From Sulfuricella sp. (GTDB lineage Bacteria; Pseudomonadota; Gammaproteobacteria; Burkholderiales; Sulfuricellaceae), in assembly GCA_019911785.1 (NCBI GenBank), contig JAIOJM010000265.1, forward strand, positions 1 through 5,232: DNA of 5,232 nucleotides. Reading direction: 5' to 3'. The notes under the pieces are model-generated. The model had not been told where the DNA came from. It searched no databases and worked only from the letters and a program-made list of their open reading frames with translations. Numbering within the stretch: position 1 is the first letter of the stretch; each line of letters begins with the position of its first letter. The position numbers and the translations under genes were made by a program. Of the stretch, positions 1 to 5,232 are shown one piece after another.

Positions 1-807
1 GTCCCACGCACCGGAAAGCTGAGCCTCCCCCACTCCCGCCAGCCGCAGGCTGCCCTGGCTGACGCGCAACAGGCCCGCTTCCAGGCTGCCCTGCCCGGCA
101 AACCGGTGCCCGCCCTCGGCAAAATAAAGCGGCTGCCAGAAGGCCTCGCCGGACTTCCAGTCCACCTCGCCGCGCCATAGCCAGCCGCTTTTCCGGCGCG
201 ACGCCTCGCCTCGCACCCCGCCGGCGATTTTCTCGCCGGCATGCAGTCCGCTGGCATCGGTAAAAGCGAGGTCCTTCATCACCGCATCGGCAATGATGTT
301 TCCCACCCCCGTGCTGCCGCCGTCCAGGCTGATGCTGCCGCTCCACGTTCCGGCAGTGGGCCGAATGCCGCCCTGCGGCAGGAATCCGGCCAGCCGCGCG
401 ACCTGCCCGTTGCGGGCATCAATCCGGACACTCCAGCCGGGCTTGCCCCATTGTGCACCAAGCTGCCAGGTCTCGCCGCGAGGAAAATCCAGGGTCAGCG
501 CCAGCGTTTTTGACTGCTGCCGATAAACGAAGCGCACCGGCAGCTTTTCGCCCAGATCCAGTTCGCCCCGGTCGCAGCGGATCACGCCACTATTCCATTG
601 GGTCTTTGCGCAGGTCAGGCGCACCTTGCGCCAGGTCCGATCGCGCAGGGAAAGCTCCCCGATGCGCGCCTCGAAACGGGAAAAATCCGGCCCGTCCAGC
701 GTGGCGCTGATCGCCTTGGCGTGAAAAGCGGGTGAAGAGACGTCGTCAACGCTCAGCGTGATTTGCCCGGCCTGGGCAACGGGGGAAAGCAACGCGAACA
801 GGGTCAA
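1..807 (-). CDS. Exported beta-rich envelope protein, possibly AsmA/YdbH-like (3' end outside window)
   Basis: An open frame of 269 codons runs without a stop to the left edge, so the C-terminus is missing. The first residues (LTLFALLSPVAQA, then GQITLSVDD) look like the hydrophobic core and AxA cleavage site of a signal peptide, so export to the periplasm is likely. The rest alternates short hydrophobic strands with polar and glycine residues, including LDLGEKLPVRF, GTWSGSISLDGG and FAGQGSLEAGLLRVSQGSL. This resembles the repeated beta-strand layers of AsmA/YdbH-type lipid-transport proteins; that family call is an inference from texture, with no diagnostic motif seen. The start is uncertain. 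TTG at 807 has GAAGG (818-822) ten bases upstream but leaves a short signal peptide without a basic N-region. An in-frame GTG at 846 lies inside the neighbouring repeat and has no ribosome binding site. The only nearby ATG (824) is in another frame and stops after six codons. Confidence 0.6.
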   Translation of the reverse strand, partial: MTLFALLSPVAQAGQITLSVDDVSSPAFHAKAISATLDGPDFSRFEARIGELSLRDRTWRKVRLTCAKTQWNSGVIRCDRGELDLGEKLPVRFVYRQQSKTLALTLDFPRGETWQLGAQWGKPGWSVRIDARNGQVARLAGFLPQGGIRPTAGTWSGSISLDGGSTGVGNIIADAVMKDLAFTDASGLHAGEKIAGGVRGEASRRKSGWLWRGEVDWKSGEAFWQPLYFAEGGHRFAGQGSLEAGLLRVSQGSLRLAGVGEAQLSGAWD

Positions 808-824
808 GGCACGGACGCCTTCAT
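804..824 (-). other. Six-codon ATG mini-frame overlapping the TTG start (TTGA)
   Basis: Reading leftward from ATG at 824 gives MKASVP and then TGA (806-804). This TGA overlaps the TTG (807-805) that opens the downstream exported-protein frame. Adding one base before the TTG would join the two into MKASVP-LTLFALLSPVAQA, a textbook signal peptide. Three explanations fit: a real -1 frameshift or sequencing error at the start of the gene, a leader mini-frame coupled to a TTG start, or a coincidental ATG. The ATG has AAGG directly against it, which is too close for a normal ribosome binding site and argues against it as a strong start. Confidence 0.3.
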
Positions 825-839
825 CCTTAAAACAAAAAC

Positions 840-985
840 TAACCACGAATGACACGAATTTTCACGAATGAACTCGAATAGAAAAGACAAACATCGACTC
901 ATCAGACAAGTGAATCAGACCGGCCATGCTAATTCTCTGACTATTTGTGAACATTCGTGTTTCATTCGTGAAAATTCGTGGTTAA
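840..985. repeat. Large inverted repeat of ACGAAT/ATTCGT units (copy A)
   Basis: The left arm carries ACGAAT at 845, 854 and 864 and a variant TCGAAT at 874. The right arm carries a variant ATTTGT at 943 and ATTCGT at 953, 964 and 974. The outer ends are complementary (TAACCACGAAT at 840-850 against ATTCGTGGTTA at 974-984). The arms are about 41 and 43 bases and surround an unrelated loop of about 61 bases. As RNA or single-stranded DNA this could fold into a long imperfect hairpin. It fills most of the 173- to 206-base gap between the cysM stop and the next gene start. No open frame or transposase accompanies it. The same architecture recurs at 4474-4577, so this is a dispersed element family. 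Its function is unknown. Confidence 0.9.
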
Positions 986-1013
986 TCGCTTTTTATTGGG
1001 TTCACGTAGGGCA

Positions 1014-1901
1014 TCAGGCCGGGAACACGCCGGTGGACAGGTAGCGGTCGCCCCGGTCGCACACGATGGACACGATGACTGCGTTTTCGGTTTCCGCCGA
1101 CACCCGGAGCGCGGCCGCCAATGCGCCGCCGGACGAGATGCCGGCGAAAATGCCTTCCTCCGCGGCCAGCCGGCGCGTGGTCTCCTCGGCTTCCTGCTGG
1201 CCGACTTCGATCAGCCGGTCCACCCGCTTGAAATCGCAGATTTTCGGCAGATAGGCCAGAGGCCACTTGCGGATGCCGGGAATCTGCGAGCCTTCGCTGG
1301 GCTGCACGCCGATGATCTGGATGTCCGGATTCTGTTCCTTGAGGTAACGCGAGCAGCCCATGATGGTGCCGGTGGTGCCCATGCTGCTGACGAAATGGGT
1401 GATCTTGCCCTGCGTGTCGCGCCAGATTTCCGGGGCGGTGCCCTCGTAATGGGCCTGCGGGTTGTCGGGGTTGGAGAACTGGTCGAGGATGATCCCCCGG
1501 CCTTCATCGCGCATCCGGCTGGCGGTGTCGATCGCCGCTTCCATGCTGCCTTCCTTGGGCGTCAGCACGATTTCCGCGCCGAAGGCGCGCATCACCTGGC
1601 GCCGTTCCACGCTCATGTGCTCCGGCATCACCAGCACCATCTTGTAGCCGCGCATCGCCGCCGCCATCGCCAGGGCGATGCCGGTATTGCCGCTGGTCGC
1701 CTCGATCAGGGTGTCGCCCGGTTTGATCTCGCCGCGCGCTTCGGCCCGCTGGATCATGAACAGCGCCGGCCGGTCCTTGACCGAACCGGCCGGGTTATTG
1801 CCTTCCAGCTTGACCAGCACGACGTTGCTGGTTTTGCCTGGCAATCGTTTCAGCTTCACCAGTGGCGTGTTGCCTACGAATTCCTCTATGCTTTTAAACA
1901 T
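1014..1901 (-). CDS. cysM: Cysteine synthase B (O-acetylserine sulfhydrylase, CysM type)
   Basis: A 295-residue cytoplasmic PLP enzyme that makes L-cysteine from O-acetylserine and sulfide; CysM isozymes can also use thiosulfate. The N-terminus FVGNTPLVKL is the family signature. The PLP lysine is K42 in NPAGSVKDR, the substrate-binding loop is TSGNTG (69-74), and the phosphate-binding loop is GTTGT (175-179). The segment SQIPGIRKW and the C-terminal CDRGDRYLSTGVF point to CysM rather than CysK. Length is close to the roughly 300 residues usual for the family, so the gene looks intact. ATG at 1901 is preceded by AAGGA about ten bases upstream, overlapping the TAA stop of the GGDEF gene. The genes are 13 bases apart, which implies co-transcription and perhaps translational coupling. 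No classical T-tract terminator follows; inverted repeat A begins 29 bases beyond the stop. Confidence 0.96.
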   Translation of the reverse strand: MFKSIEEFVGNTPLVKLKRLPGKTSNVVLVKLEGNNPAGSVKDRPALFMIQRAEARGEIKPGDTLIEATSGNTGIALAMAAAMRGYKMVLVMPEHMSVERRQVMRAFGAEIVLTPKEGSMEAAIDTASRMRDEGRGIILDQFSNPDNPQAHYEGTAPEIWRDTQGKITHFVSSMGTTGTIMGCSRYLKEQNPDIQIIGVQPSEGSQIPGIRKWPLAYLPKICDFKRVDRLIEVGQQEAEETTRRLAAEEGIFAGISSGGALAAALRVSAETENAVIVSIVCDRGDRYLSTGVFPA

Positions 1902-1914
1902 TCTCGTCTGTTCC

Positions 1915-2874
1915 TTACGTGCTTTGTGGAACGACCCGGTATACCTGGTCGCATTCGCCGATCACACCCGCCATGGTCACGCAATTCCTGCCGTTTTTCC
2001 TGGAATGCCCAACCGCCCGCCCAGCCCTGGCATACAGCTCCTGGCGGCTCTCCCCCGGCAACAGCATGGCTACGCCGAAGCTGGCGGTCAGCGGACGTGT
2101 CATGGGCAGGATGATCTGCCCTTCCAGATCCATGCGCAACCGCTCGGCCACGATCAGCGCGCCCATTTCATTGGTTTCCGGCAGCAGCATGGCAAACTCC
2201 AGTCCGCCATAGCGTGCCGCCAGGTCGGTGGTGCGCACCGAATGGGTGATCACCGTCGCCACATGGTGCAGCAGTTCATCTCCCACTTCGCGGCCATAGC
2301 TTTCATTGACCCCGCCGAAGTCATCCATCTCCATCAATATCAGCCCGAGCGGGCGCCGATAGCGTTCCCAGCGGCCGATTTCCTCGGCGATATGGTCATC
2401 CAGGCTCCTGCGGTTGGCCAAACCGGTCAGGGTGTCCTGGCGCTTGAGCGCCTCGACCTCCTCCAGCGCTTTTTGCAGCGCCTGATTGCGTCGCGCCAGA
2501 GTGCGTTCGGTGTCCTCCAGCTCCCTGCCCAGCCGCTCGATCACGCCATTCAGCTGCGGGTATGCCGAAACGCCCACCTCGGCCGCGAGCAGCCATCCTG
2601 ATCCGGTACGGTAGATGCTGCCGGACAGAGCGACCCAGCCCTCCGACGAACCCTCAAGGACAATTGCCCCGCTGTATGCCTTGCCGTCCAGCCCGACTTC
2701 TGCCCGGCTGAGCGCCACCCTGTCCGGCTTGGTCAGGCGCACGCCGGACCCATCCGCCTTCGCTTCCGCGGTTACGGAAAGAAAGCCCTGATTGGAATCG
2801 ACAACCCGGCCCTCCTCATCCAGCACCGCTATGGCTATGGCATGAAGCCCTATCGCCCAGGACGGAATAAGCAT
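1915..2874 (-). CDS. PAS-like/GGDEF protein with degenerate active site (GGLEF) and intact I-site
   Basis: A 319-residue protein with no obvious membrane segment. It has an N-terminal PAS-like sensor region (about 5-104; AIAVLDEEGRVVDSN), a charged heptad-like coiled coil (about 107-144), and a GGDEF domain (about 147-300) opening with DTLTGLANRR. Diguanylate cyclases make c-di-GMP from two GTP, but several key positions differ here. The signature is GGLEF (223-227), with Leu at the metal-binding acidic position. The usual DxDxFKxxND reads EMDDFGGVNE (182-191), which changes the first Asp to Glu and loses the Lys. The RxxD inhibitory-site motif (RTTD, 214-217) and GDELL (198-202) remain. The protein is therefore probably a c-di-GMP or GTP sensor rather than a synthase (inference). 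ATG at 2874 is preferred because AGGAG lies just upstream (2877-2881), although that spacing is short. An in-frame TTG at 2892 would add six residues but lacks a good binding site. cysM follows after 13 bases. Confidence 0.9.
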   Translation of the reverse strand: MLIPSWAIGLHAIAIAVLDEEGRVVDSNQGFLSVTAEAKADGSGVRLTKPDRVALSRAEVGLDGKAYSGAIVLEGSSEGWVALSGSIYRTGSGWLLAAEVGVSAYPQLNGVIERLGRELEDTERTLARRNQALQKALEEVEALKRQDTLTGLANRRSLDDHIAEEIGRWERYRRPLGLILMEMDDFGGVNESYGREVGDELLHHVATVITHSVRTTDLAARYGGLEFAMLLPETNEMGALIVAERLRMDLEGQIILPMTRPLTASFGVAMLLPGESRQELYARAGRAVGHSRKNGRNCVTMAGVIGECDQVYRVVPQST

Positions 2875-2927
2875 TTCTCCTGCATCAGACAAACGCGGCC
2901 CACTTTCTATTTATTGCTAATTTGTTC

Positions 2928-2956
2928 AATTTAAAGCATTTGCCAGAAACACTCAA
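2928..2956 (-). promoter_or_regulatory. Possible sigma-70 promoter for the GGDEF-cysM unit
   Basis: On the minus strand TTGAGT (2956-2951) is followed after 17 bases by TAAATT (2933-2928), each matching four of six consensus bases. It lies in the AT-rich gap between the terminator at 2974-2999 and the GGDEF start, where a new promoter would be expected. The match is weak. Confidence 0.3.
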
Positions 2957-2973
2957 ACATACCCCTCAAATAG

Positions 2974-2999
2974 CAACAGCCCCGCAAGCGGGGCTGTTG
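2974..2999 (-). terminator. Strong hairpin terminator after the ComEA-like gene
   Basis: A perfect 26-base palindrome (CAACAGCCCCGC on one side, GCGGGGCTGTTG on the other) gives a GC-rich stem of 10 to 12 pairs with a tiny loop. It starts 19 bases beyond the ComEA-like stop. Read leftward, the bases after the stem are CTATTTG, a poor T-tract, so termination may be partial or the hairpin may also protect the 3' end. No plus-strand gene ends here. Confidence 0.8.
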
Positions 3000-3018
3000 T
3001 ATTAATGCCTCGGCAGCT

Positions 3019-3399
3019 TTACTTCCTGTCAGCCGCTTTCTTGCTGTCATCTTTCTTGGCAGCCTTGTCGTCCGCCTTGGCCGGGGCCGCATCCTTCCTG
3101 GCTTCCGGTTTGGCCTTTCCTTCAGCCTTGGAGGGTGCGGCCCCCCCGTTCACCGTCAGGTCGGCGCGCAGCTTGTCCACCGTCTTTTTGCCGAAGCCCG
3201 GAACCTTTTCCAGATCATCCACCGACTTGAACGGGCCGTTCTTGGCGCGATAATCGACTATCGATTTAGCCTTGACCGGGCCGACGCCCTTCAGAGCTTC
3301 CAGCTCGACTTCATTGGCGCTATTCAGGTTGACCTGGCCGGCAAAAGCTGCGGTAGAGAAAGCGAAACAAGCGAGCAAAATGAGTAGCAGTTTTTTCAT
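3019..3399 (-). CDS. Secreted ComEA-like helix-hairpin-helix DNA-binding protein with Lys/Ala-rich tail
   Basis: A 126-residue protein. Residues 1-20 (MKKLLLILLACFAFSTAAFA) form a typical signal peptide with an AxA cleavage site, so the mature protein is periplasmic. Residues 21-82 are the ComEA-type double helix-hairpin-helix: VNLNSANEVELEALKGVG with a first hairpin GVG (38-40) and a second PGFGKK (67-72). In competent bacteria such proteins bind incoming double-stranded DNA without sequence preference; many betaproteobacteria carry short free-standing versions of unproven role. Residues about 86-126 are a low-complexity tail of Lys, Ala, Asp and Pro. ATG at 3399 was chosen over an upstream in-frame start (3486) because it opens the signal peptide and has AAGGGG eight bases upstream; the longer start would also overlap hldD. 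It lies 58 bases after hldD and may share its transcript. A terminator follows. Confidence 0.92.
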   Translation of the reverse strand: MKKLLLILLACFAFSTAAFAGQVNLNSANEVELEALKGVGPVKAKSIVDYRAKNGPFKSVDDLEKVPGFGKKTVDKLRADLTVNGGAAPSKAEGKAKPEARKDAAPAKADDKAAKKDDSKKAADRK

Positions 3400-3457
3400 G
3401 AAAATCCCCTTGGGTTGATTAACAAAACAGACTTGCATCCCTGTTAACGCCATAGCG

Positions 3458-4453
3458 CTACGCGCGTTGACGCAAATGGCCCACATAGCGCTCCACGCCC
3501 TGCTCCACGGTCAGAAACGGCTCACCGTAGCCCGCCGCCCGCAGCGCGGAAATGTCTGCCTGGGTGAAGCTCTGGTACTTGCCCTTGAGCGCCTCGGGAA
3601 AGGTCACGTATTCGACCAGCCCCTGCGCCTGCATTTCCTTCAGACCCAGCGGCGCCTCGCCCTTGGCCTTGCGGCAGGCATTCACCGCCGCCACCGCCAC
3701 ATCGTTGAAGGTCTGGCTGTTGCCGGTACCGAGGTTGAAAATGCCAGACTGCTCGGGGTGGTCGAGGAACCACATGTTGACCTTGACCACATCCTCCACC
3801 GACACGAAATCGCGCCGCTGCTCGCCATTGTCGTAGCCGTCGCAGCCTTCGAACAGCTTGACCTTGCCTTCGGCCTGGTACTGGTTGAAGAAATGGAAGG
3901 CCACCGAGGCCATGCGCCCCTTGTGCTGCTCGCGCGGGCCGTACACGTTGAAGTAGCGGAAACCGACGATCTGCGCGGTTTTGTGCTGCCACATGCGGCG
4001 CACGTACTGGTCGAAGAGGAACTTGGAATAGCCGTAGACGTTGAGCGGCCCCTCGTGCTCGCGCGACTCGCTGAACACCGTGCCGCCGCCGTAGACGCTG
4101 GCCGAGGAGGCGTACAGCAATGGCACTTCCTCGTTCTGGCAGAAATCCAGCAGCGACACGGTGTAGCGGTAGTTGTTCTCCATCATGTAGCGGCCGTCGG
4201 TCTCCATGGTGTCGGAGCAGGCCCCCTCGTGGAACGCGGCGGCGACATCGCCCTCGAACGCGCCGTCGAGCAGCAGGTCGAGGAAACTCTCCTTGTCCAG
4301 GTAATCGGCAATCTCGCAATCCACCAGGTTCTTGAACTTGTCGGCCTTTTTCATATTGTCCACCGCGATGATGTCGGTGATGCCGCGGTCGTTCAGTCCC
4401 TTGACGATATTGGCGCCGATGAAGCCGGCCGCGCCGGTAACGATGTAATACAT
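3458..4453 (-). CDS. hldD: ADP-L-glycero-D-manno-heptose 6-epimerase
   Basis: A 331-residue cytoplasmic enzyme of the extended short-chain dehydrogenase family. It inverts C6 of ADP-D-glycero-D-manno-heptose to give the L-glycero form used by heptosyltransferases to build the LPS inner core. The Rossmann motif GAAGFIG (7-13) binds NADP. The catalytic residues known from E. coli HldD (S116, Y140, K178) are all found at the same numbers here: S116 in YASSAS, Y140 with K144 in YGYSK, and K178 in REQHKGR. Other family segments include [19 protein letters not shown] and FNLGTGNS. It is slightly longer than the roughly 310-residue E. coli enzyme and looks complete. ATG at 4453 has AAGGA six bases upstream. 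Upstream lies inverted repeat B and then the heptose kinase gene, a pathway neighbour that probably shares the transcript. Also called rfaD or gmhD. Confidence 0.97.
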   Translation of the reverse strand: MYYIVTGAAGFIGANIVKGLNDRGITDIIAVDNMKKADKFKNLVDCEIADYLDKESFLDLLLDGAFEGDVAAAFHEGACSDTMETDGRYMMENNYRYTVSLLDFCQNEEVPLLYASSASVYGGGTVFSESREHEGPLNVYGYSKFLFDQYVRRMWQHKTAQIVGFRYFNVYGPREQHKGRMASVAFHFFNQYQAEGKVKLFEGCDGYDNGEQRRDFVSVEDVVKVNMWFLDHPEQSGIFNLGTGNSQTFNDVAVAAVNACRKAKGEAPLGLKEMQAQGLVEYVTFPEALKGKYQSFTQADISALRAAGYGEPFLTVEQGVERYVGHLRQRA

Positions 4454-4473
4454 GTTATGTCCTTAATATTGAT

Positions 4474-4577
4474 TAACCACGAATTACACGAATTAACACG
4501 AATACTCACGAATAATTGGGAGTTGGTTGCTCTGGATCATTCGTGTTAATTCGTGCCCATTCGTGACATTCGTGGTA
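4474..4577. repeat. Exactly symmetric inverted repeat of ACGAAT/ATTCGT units (copy B)
   Basis: Four ACGAAT hexamers start at 4479, 4488, 4498 and 4508, and four ATTCGT hexamers start at 4539, 4549, 4559 and 4568. Spacings are 9, 10, 10 on the left and 10, 10, 9 on the right, so all eight units are mirror-placed about position 4526. The outer ends are TTAACCACGAAT and ATTCGTGGTAA, the same as in copy A at 840-985. The arms are about 40 bases and the loop about 25. The bases between hexamers are less conserved than the hexamers, which suggests selection on the hexamer and its spacing. It occupies nearly all of the 130-base gap between hldA and hldD, beginning 7 bases beyond the hldA stop and ending 20 bases before the hldD start, just outside the ribosome binding site. 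It could act as an attenuating hairpin, a protein-binding array or a mobile palindrome; the sequence does not decide. Confidence 0.92.
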
Positions 4578-4583
4578 AAGATT

Positions 4584-5232
4584 TTATGCTTGTGCCATCA
4601 ATTCTTCCCGGCTCACCACCGCCGTGCCCAGCTTGCCGACCACGATGCCGGCGGCGAGATTGGCGACGCGCACCGCCTCCGGCAGGCTGGCGCCGCCCGC
4701 CAGCATCACACCCAGGGTGGCGATCACGGTGTCGCCTGCGCCGGAAACATCGTAAACCTCACGCGCCAGGGCGTGTTCATGCACCGCGCCCGCTTCGCGG
4801 TAGAGCGTCATTCCCTCTTCGCTGCGGGTCACCAGCAGCGCCTGCAAATCGAGGTCGTGGCGCAGTTGCTGCGCTTTCCTAGCCAGTTCTTCCTCGGTTT
4901 TCCAGCTCCCCGCCACCTCGCGGAATTCGCCCCGGTTGGGCGTCAGCAGGGTGGCGCCGCGGTAGCGCGCGTAATCGTCGCCCTTGGGGTCGACCAGCAC
5001 CGGTTTGTGCATGGCATTGGCCAGCTCGATCATCTGGCGGATGTGGGTCAACCCGCCCTTGCCGTAGTCGGACAGGATCACCACATCGGCGTCGGCCAGC
5101 ATTTTCTCGAAATCCGCCAGCTTGCTGAGCAGCACCTCGTGGCTCGGCTGGGTCTCGAAATCGATGCGCAGCAACTGCTGCTGCCGCCCGATCACGCGCA
5201 GCTTGATGGTGGTGTCCAGACCCGCGTCGCGG
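4584..5232 (-). CDS. hldA: D-glycero-beta-D-manno-heptose-7-phosphate kinase, kinase-only (5' end outside window)
   Basis: The frame stays open to the right edge (about 215 codons present), so the N-terminal part is missing; the GTG at 5195 is internal. This is a PfkB/ribokinase-family kinase that phosphorylates heptose-7-phosphate at C1 with ATP, early in ADP-heptose synthesis for LPS. Visible signatures are IGRQQQLLRIDFE, VILSDYGKGGL, VLVDPKGDDYARYRGATLLT with TPNRGEF, and DVSGAGDTV with the catalytic-base Asp of GAGD (encoded at 4731-4742). The protein ends soon after VVGKLGTAVVSREEL. Bifunctional enterobacterial HldE would continue into a nucleotidyltransferase domain here, so this is the split form usually called HldA or RfaE domain I; a separate HldC should be encoded elsewhere. 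The next pathway gene, hldD, lies 130 bases downstream across repeat B. Confidence 0.93.
   Translation of the reverse strand, partial: RDAGLDTTIKLRVIGRQQQLLRIDFETQPSHEVLLSKLADFEKMLADADVVILSDYGKGGLTHIRQMIELANAMHKPVLVDPKGDDYARYRGATLLTPNRGEFREVAGSWKTEEELARKAQQLRHDLDLQALLVTRSEEGMTLYREAGAVHEHALAREVYDVSGAGDTVIATLGVMLAGGASLPEAVRVANLAAGIVVGKLGTAVVSREELMAQA

Noticed and set aside
840..985. CRISPR array reading of the repeated ACGAAT units
   Set aside because: The units are only 6 to 8 bases with 3- to 4-base linkers and reverse orientation at the centre. There are no 25- to 40-base direct repeats, unique spacers or cas genes.
978..2114. A 378-codon open frame on the plus strand
   Set aside because: It lies antisense to cysM and the end of the GGDEF gene, whose motifs are unmistakable. 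Its translation is rich in His, Arg, Ala and Gly without domains, typical of a shadow frame in GC-rich DNA.
1678..2601. A 307-codon plus-strand open frame
   Set aside because: It is antisense across the cysM-GGDEF junction, where both minus-strand genes have clear starts, stops and motifs.
3419..3447. TTAACA...TGTTAA inverted repeat between hldD and the ComEA-like gene as terminator or promoter
   Set aside because: The stem is only about six pairs with a long loop and an interrupted T-run, and the promoter boxes match poorly (TTAACA with GTTAAT at 18 bases). It is too weak to annotate.
3400..3486. N-terminal extension of the ComEA-like protein to an upstream start at 3486
   Set aside because: It would place 29 residues before a perfect signal peptide and overlap the hldD 3' end, while the ATG at 3399 has a good ribosome binding site.
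3467..4549. A 360-codon open frame on the plus strand
   Set aside because: It mirrors hldD in the antisense direction, runs into repeat B, and has a low-complexity His/Val/Leu/Ala composition with no recognisable domain.
4584..5195. GTG at 5195 as the true start of the heptose kinase
   Set aside because: The frame continues upstream to the window edge with family-like sequence (LDTTIKLRVIGRQQQ), and a start here would remove the N-terminal half of the sugar-kinase fold.

Overview
The window reads as a chromosomal segment of a Gram-negative betaproteobacterium, probably of the Nitrosomonadales/Gallionellales type. This is inferred from the GC-rich coding sequence and from the LPS-heptose genes standing next to a ComEA-like gene and cysM; no rRNA or other taxonomic marker is present. 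Every supported gene lies on the minus strand, so transcription runs from the right edge of the window to the left.

In the order of transcription: (1) the 3' part of a kinase-only ADP-heptose synthesis gene (hldA/rfaE domain I), cut by the right edge; (2) a 104-base symmetric inverted repeat; (3) hldD (rfaD), the ADP-heptose 6-epimerase; (4) a small secreted ComEA-like helix-hairpin-helix protein with a Lys/Ala-rich tail, followed by a strong hairpin terminator; (5) a PAS-like/coiled-coil/GGDEF protein whose catalytic motif is degenerate (GGLEF) but whose c-di-GMP inhibitory-site motif RxxD is intact; (6) cysM, 13 bases downstream and apparently co-transcribed; (7) a second, larger copy of the inverted repeat; (8) the 5' part of an uncharacterised exported, probably AsmA/YdbH-like envelope protein, cut by the left edge and with an unusual start region.

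Functionally, hldA and hldD act in the same pathway, supplying ADP-L-glycero-D-manno-heptose for the LPS inner core. CysM makes cysteine from an activated serine. The GGDEF protein is more likely a c-di-GMP sensor than a synthase. The left-edge protein is probably an envelope factor.

The most unusual structure is the pair of inverted repeats built from the hexamer ACGAAT (ATTCGT in the other arm), spaced 9 to 11 bases apart. In the copy at 4474-4577 the eight hexamers are placed exactly symmetrically about one centre. Both copies fill intergenic gaps, and each sits directly upstream of a gene start. The next most interesting points are the degenerate GGDEF domain and the start of the left-edge gene, where an ATG mini-frame ends on a TGA that overlaps a TTG start.
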